Source of the DNA: Symbiodinium natans | Lineage: Eukaryota > Sar > Dinophyceae > Suessiales > Symbiodiniaceae | Direction of reading: 5' to 3' | DNA length: 64,000 nt | Assembly (NCBI GenBank): GCA_905221605.1 | Contig: CAJNDS010002353.1 | Span: 268,857-332,856, forward strand | Part shown: piece by piece, positions 60,113 through 64,000 of the stretch | Numbering within the stretch: the stretch's first letter is position 1 | Layout: each line of letters begins with the position of its first letter | The notes under the pieces: model-generated | Database searches by the model: none | Told to the model about the DNA's origin: nothing | Seen by the model: only the letters and a program-made list of their open reading frames with translations | Translations under genes and position numbers: made by a program

Positions 60113-60495
60113 AAGATTTCCCTCATACGTTGCACGGCAGTGGTCTCCTCCTCGCTTGAATCGCTTGAGGAAGCGGCATAAGAGACCAAAACCTCCGCCT
60201 GATCATCATCATCCACCACATCTGCCCACGCTCTGCTGAACCGATACGACAACCCACCACGAGGCTTCAGTTCCAGTGGCTTTGGCTTTTCCACCACTTC
60301 CGCCGGTTGCACTCGCCGTTGTGAGCGAGAGCGTGGCACCTGTCGCACCTGTTTTTTATCCAGCAAGGGCCTTCCCCTTTTTACAGGGTTTGATCTTGAC
60401 CGATATTTTTTGTTGGCGGGTTCACCGGCGGCATTCCAACTCCCACCAACTGCAGCTTCTGTACGCACAGCGGAGACCTCTGCGCAAGCGTCCAA
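59965..60495 (-). CDS. segment C of the CCCH/S1/WW protein
   Basis: A 176-codon frame bridging B and D: a basic stretch (NKKYRSRSNPVKRGRPLLDK) then an acidic Ser-rich stretch (ASSSDSSEEETTAVQ). It is entered near 60,405-60,411 and left near 60,025-60,031, both A AAA AAT heptamers on the coding strand. Confidence 0.65.
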   Translation of the reverse strand: MDACAEVSAVRTEAAVGGSWNAAGEPANKKYRSRSNPVKRGRPLLDKKQVRQVPRSRSQRRVQPAEVVEKPKPLELKPRGGLSYRFSRAWADVVDDDDQAEVLVSYAASSSDSSEEETTAVQRMREIFCKKGIHRELRFVAMFRWVVLQAPITGRKNRFTLAKGATKRRGGRPAKK

Positions 60496-62792
60496 GCATC
60501 ACGGCACCTGACCTTATCAAAAAGCTCCCGATAGGAGCCTCTCGGCATTGTTTTTGCACCGGAGCCTTCAGCTTCACGCACCTGAGTGAGGGTTCGCACC
60601 GCCTCTCTTCCAGTTTCCTTGCTCCCAGAAGATTGTTGTACCCGTACAGATGCATCGGAAGGAACTGCTTTTTCCGGTCCTCCCGGACGATATCGGACAC
60701 CACCAACCAATTGCAGAATTTTGCATGCTGTCACTTTGTTGATCCCTTTGTCAACCAAATCTTCCACAAAGATGAACTCTTGCAAGTCCGACACGTTGGT
60801 CACACCAAGTGTAATCATCACCTCACTTACATGAGGGGTATACACCCAAAGGTGTTCGTTGCGAGCCATCCAATTTTCAATTGGCTCCTCTGGATTTTGA
60901 AGCCGAGTACCAGTGGACTGCGCCACCGAATTCTTTTGTTCATCATCTTCTGCTTCATCCAGGATACCCTTTTCACCTTCTTTTTGTGACACATTGGTCA
61001 TTTGCAGCGCTTTTGGTGCCGAGGATGATGAAGATTCAGCTCCCCCACTCGCAGGTGGCTGAAAAGTGCTCCTGTCCGAAATCTCCCATCCTCTCTCTTT
61101 TTCAAACCGGACCTGATTGGCCACATGTACCAAGTGTTTCAGGTGCGTCAGCCGCTCATCTGACATCTCGTCGTGGGAGTACTTGCAGAAATTTGACCCT
61201 TTCCGGCAACGTCCTCTGAGGTAATAATCGAAACAGCAACGGTGGAACCCCGCGTCCCTTAGTGCCTTCCTGGAAGCATTGTCCCAAGATTTGCCGGGCT
61301 CCCAAGTCCCTTCCAATGCTATGTCATCGTTGTGAAGATACCTGCATGTAGTCCCATATTTACAACCACCTTGATTGTAATACAGACACAGCCGACCTTT
61401 TGGCTCACCCGACGTAGGTTCACCCTTTGATGCACCTTTACCAAAGTTGTACTTGGCCCGGAAGGCTAAATCCTCCCGCTCCTGCTGTGCCTCATCCACT
61501 GCGCCTTCCTCTGTGGGAGGGTCACCGATGTTCCCATCCTCATCTCCAGCCTCTTGGCTGTTCTTTGGCTCAGTTGACCCTTCTCCTGGCCAACCTTCAC
61601 CATAACGACGATGCTCATAGGGACACCCATCACCATTGCGACACCTTCCCCGATTGAAGAACTTGCACAGCTTGCTGTATCCAGGTGACACAGTCTGTGG
61701 AGTCATGTGAGCCTTTTTGTACTGGTCAGGATCCATGTAGGCTTCCATTGGCTTGTTCTCCCTTTTACTCATGGATTGCACTGCACCATCAAGCTCCTGC
61801 AAAAATCGCTTGGTGTCCAACCAAAGCGCGTTCCAAAGCTCATCTTCCCCCTGACTCAGCACCATTGCCACCGCTTCACCCACAACTGGTCGAGTAAATC
61901 TCCTTTTTCTGCATGCCAGTTCGAAGAGCGCGTTGTGGTACTGTTTTCGGGGAAAAGTGGATATCTTTCCCAAACCTGTGCTTTCCGTACCATCAGGTTC
62001 CCAACCATCACTTTGCAAGATGCCATAGGCGCGCCGAGCTTCCGCATTCAGGAATGATTGATCTGCAACACACTCCTGTAGATATTCCATTGGGCGACCC
62101 AACAGCATCCCAGTGATTTTGCCAACATAGGCCTCATCTTCGCTTCCATTCTCAAGAAGAGCTTTATAGATCTTTTCTCCATAAAGTTGCCTTTCCTCTT
62201 GTTCTTCTGAGGATAACTCCTGATCAGCAACCCTTCCATCGGATTGCTCTTCCTCCCGTTTCCAGTCCCATTGACTGTTGGAATCTTGGTACCATTGACC
62301 AGCATACCATGAATCTGTCCACCACGTACTCCAGCCGCTGGGTTTCCATTTACGCAGCGTCGAAGAAGAGTCCTCCTCGTCCTCTTCCAAAACCAGAAAA
62401 GTGTCCAAGATTACGGTACCATCATCTTCCACTCGTTTCACTGTTCCATTGACAGTATCACCAAATTTGAACTGATGTGCGTTGTTCCCTTCTGCAGGAA
62501 TCAGTACATTCACATCACCATGGTCCAAAAAAGCTCCATACCCATTGATGCAGCGCACTAGACCCATGATCTCATCTCCCTCTTGGTAGCAATGTTCCCC
62601 AGGTGATTCCAAGGCTCCCGCTCGGGGCACTTTCTTTGCATGCTCTTCAGAAACCATCTCCTGGCACATCCTTTGTTTCCACCTTTGGGTCACACTGCTC
62701 GTCCTGCTCCTGCACGAGTCCCACAAGATCATCCATCTTGCGCTCCAGGGGCTCAGGACCTTCCTTTTTTCCAGCCAATGGCCTTGCCTCAT
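60381..62792 (-). CDS. segment B of the CCCH/S1/WW protein: S1-like domain and three CCCH fingers
   Basis: An 803-codon frame. Near residues 66-125 an S1-like OB fold is visible (GDEIMGLVRCINGYGAFLDH, VNVLIPAEG, FGDTVNGTVKRVEDDGTVIL). Further on are CKFFNRGRCRNGDGCPYEH and CLYYNQGGCKYGTTCRYLH (C-x7-C-x5-C-x3-H) and a third finger CFDYYLRGRCRKGSNFCKYSH with C-x8-C-x6-C-x3-H. All three modules suggest RNA binding. The first 45 or so residues are in the wrong frame; the real join with segment A is near 62,655-62,665. Confidence 0.8.
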   Translation of the reverse strand: MRQGHWLEKRKVLSPWSARWMILWDSCRSRTSSVTQRWKQRMCQEMVSEEHAKKVPRAGALESPGEHCYQEGDEIMGLVRCINGYGAFLDHGDVNVLIPAEGNNAHQFKFGDTVNGTVKRVEDDGTVILDTFLVLEEDEEDSSSTLRKWKPSGWSTWWTDSWYAGQWYQDSNSQWDWKREEEQSDGRVADQELSSEEQEERQLYGEKIYKALLENGSEDEAYVGKITGMLLGRPMEYLQECVADQSFLNAEARRAYGILQSDGWEPDGTESTGLGKISTFPRKQYHNALFELACRKRRFTRPVVGEAVAMVLSQGEDELWNALWLDTKRFLQELDGAVQSMSKRENKPMEAYMDPDQYKKAHMTPQTVSPGYSKLCKFFNRGRCRNGDGCPYEHRRYGEGWPGEGSTEPKNSQEAGDEDGNIGDPPTEEGAVDEAQQEREDLAFRAKYNFGKGASKGEPTSGEPKGRLCLYYNQGGCKYGTTCRYLHNDDIALEGTWEPGKSWDNASRKALRDAGFHRCCFDYYLRGRCRKGSNFCKYSHDEMSDERLTHLKHLVHVANQVRFEKERGWEISDRSTFQPPASGGAESSSSSAPKALQMTNVSQKEGEKGILDEAEDDEQKNSVAQSTGTRLQNPEEPIENWMARNEHLWVYTPHVSEVMITLGVTNVSDLQEFIFVEDLVDKGINKVTACKILQLVGGVRYRPGGPEKAVPSDASVRVQQSSGSKETGREAVRTLTQVREAEGSGAKTMPRGSYRELFDKVRCRDAWTLAQRSPLCVQKLQLVGVGMPPVNPPTKNIGQDQTL

Positions 62793-64000
62793 CTGCTGCA
62801 GTTCGCTCGGCGTCGACTTCCGGCGAGCTTCCAGACGGCAATACTTCTCCCTTCATGGGAGTGGACCCATCATTGGAGTCTTTTGTCACGCCTTCTGCAG
62901 CAGGCAAATTTTCTTCCACTGCAGGGCTATTGAATTGCTCATCCGCGGCAGGTACATTTTCTTCCACCGCAGGCTCCTTTGGTTCCATGGTTTCCAAAGG
63001 AGAATTGCCACCATCATTGACCACAGCTGCCTCATCGGCTCCGGTGTAGCCCTTGCCATTTCGTTCCTCGCAGCTAACTTCAGGTTGCACCAGTGCGTCC
63101 ACCTGTGAACCTCCGTCATCAGCTGCTGCGGAGACCTGCGCCCCATTGTTGCAGTCGCCCGTGGAACGTGACACCATATGCGCCTCAACCCGTGCTTCCT
63201 TCGCACTCCAGGTACTATCTGGTCTTTGGCGCTCCAGGCCTGTCTCCGTGTCTCCAGCTATTCCAGAAGCTTCTTTTTCCCCTTGAATGGCAGGATTCTT
63301 GGCACCAAACGAAGAGACCTCCTCAGTCGTAACACACAACTTTTTCCCTCCGTCTTCCGAATCTCCAGGACCACCTTCCTGAACGACAGGTACCACATCC
63401 ACCACTCGCTCTTCTGCAGCCGACACAGTTCCGATCTCCACATTGGGCATTTTTTCTTCTGGACCCACCGATTCCACCGCTGCCACACCCTCAGAAAGCG
63501 CTTCCATTTCTTCCCGATCCAGATGTTGAGCTCCAGCGATGTCTGCTCGGTTTCCAGGAATCCCCTCCTCATCAGGAGAACCCGAGGTCGGGGCGTCACC
63601 ACCAGCCCTAAGACCGCTATCCCTGATAGTAGAGGAAAAATCTTTTTCACCTACACTATTTACACTACCCTGGAATGCCCTCGTAGACTCAGGCGTCGGA
63701 GTAGAGGATGAAGAACCCAGTGCAGCCTCCATTTCCAGCTCATTGCCCGAAGGAGACCCAACCACCTCGTCACTCTTCATCTTTTCACCTACTACCGGCA
63801 ACGTCCACTTGCTTTCCTGCGTATCCAGGCAGTAGTAATATTGTCTCCCATCTTCGTGGAAGTGCCATTCCCACGTTGTCCCATCGCACGCTTTGATCAG
63901 ATGCTCATCTTTCCGAAAACCATCCCTTTCAGAGACTTGACGCATCTCATCCTCTTCTTCTGACAACTGGCGCAACCTTTCAGCCTCCATCTGTAAGATC
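62647..64000 (-). CDS. segment A of the CCCH/S1/WW protein: WW domain, open to the window edge
   Basis: The frame stays open past the Met at 63,990 to the right edge, so the N-terminus lies outside the window. A WW-type module is at TWEWHFHEDGRQYYYCLDTQ then ESKWTLP: two Trp, a YYY and a terminal Pro. WW modules bind proline-rich peptides. The rest is acidic and low-complexity, with repeats of PAVEENLPAA / EPAVEENVPAA. It ends GDGF at TTCTGA, where the next frame continues one base on. Confidence 0.75.
   Translation of the reverse strand, partial: ILQMEAERLRQLSEEEDEMRQVSERDGFRKDEHLIKACDGTTWEWHFHEDGRQYYYCLDTQESKWTLPVVGEKMKSDEVVGSPSGNELEMEAALGSSSSTPTPESTRAFQGSVNSVGEKDFSSTIRDSGLRAGGDAPTSGSPDEEGIPGNRADIAGAQHLDREEMEALSEGVAAVESVGPEEKMPNVEIGTVSAAEERVVDVVPVVQEGGPGDSEDGGKKLCVTTEEVSSFGAKNPAIQGEKEASGIAGDTETGLERQRPDSTWSAKEARVEAHMVSRSTGDCNNGAQVSAAADDGGSQVDALVQPEVSCEERNGKGYTGADEAAVVNDGGNSPLETMEPKEPAVEENVPAADEQFNSPAVEENLPAAEGVTKDSNDGSTPMKGEVLPSGSSPEVDAERTAADEARPLAGKKEGPEPLERKMDDLVGLVQEQDEQCDPKVETKDVPGDGF

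Overview
The window looks like nuclear DNA of a dinoflagellate, most likely a suessialean or Symbiodiniaceae-type alga (inference). The grounds are: plant/dinoflagellate-type telomere-like repeats (TTTAGGG) scattered through almost the whole window; small exons with GT-AG and many GC-AG introns; an intronless Mei2-type RRM gene; a DIRS-type retroelement; and a multi-CCCH protein. No rRNA, tRNA, bacterial operon or CRISPR array was seen.

Bases 1 to about 56,100 are a mosaic. Dozens of (TTTAGGG)n and (CCCTAAA)n arrays, with variants TTTGGGG, TTTAGGGG, TTTCGGG, TTCAGGG and TATAGGG, alternate with short non-repeat islands. Read on the minus strand, many GC-rich islands are exons of roughly 40-260 bp ending at usable splice sites. 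Two minus-strand genes can be chained exon to exon with reading phase preserved. One is a complete six-exon RING-finger gene (33,631 down to 31,049, 193 codons plus stop). The other is a long gene of at least 24 exons (55,319 down to 37,827) whose C-terminal part is an ankyrin-repeat domain. A split SAM domain (8,322 to 6,991), a three-exon fragment (30,085 to 28,341) and further single exons belong to other genes. The telomere-like arrays are therefore mostly intron content. The commonest layout is CCCTAAA on the left and TTTAGGG on the right of an exon. Such introns begin with (TTTAGGG)n and end with (CCCTAAA)n on the coding strand and could fold back on themselves.

Mobile and repeated DNA lies between the exons. 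An RT-RNase H element at 19,131-22,470 has the split direct repeats of Ngaro/PAT-like DIRS elements and sits inside a CCCTAAA array. There are several families of about 100-bp palindromes, a 26-bp satellite of about 29 copies (28,439-29,192), a TIR-bounded element (52,895-53,730) and many minisatellites.

From about 56,730 to the right edge the character changes. About 7.3 kb carries no telomere-like repeats. It holds five overlapping minus-strand ORFs that read as one long gene with four frame breaks, encoding in order a WW domain, an S1-like domain and six CCCH zinc fingers. It runs off the right edge. Gene functions come from domain recognition by eye; exon boundaries come from phase and splice-site reasoning, not transcript data.
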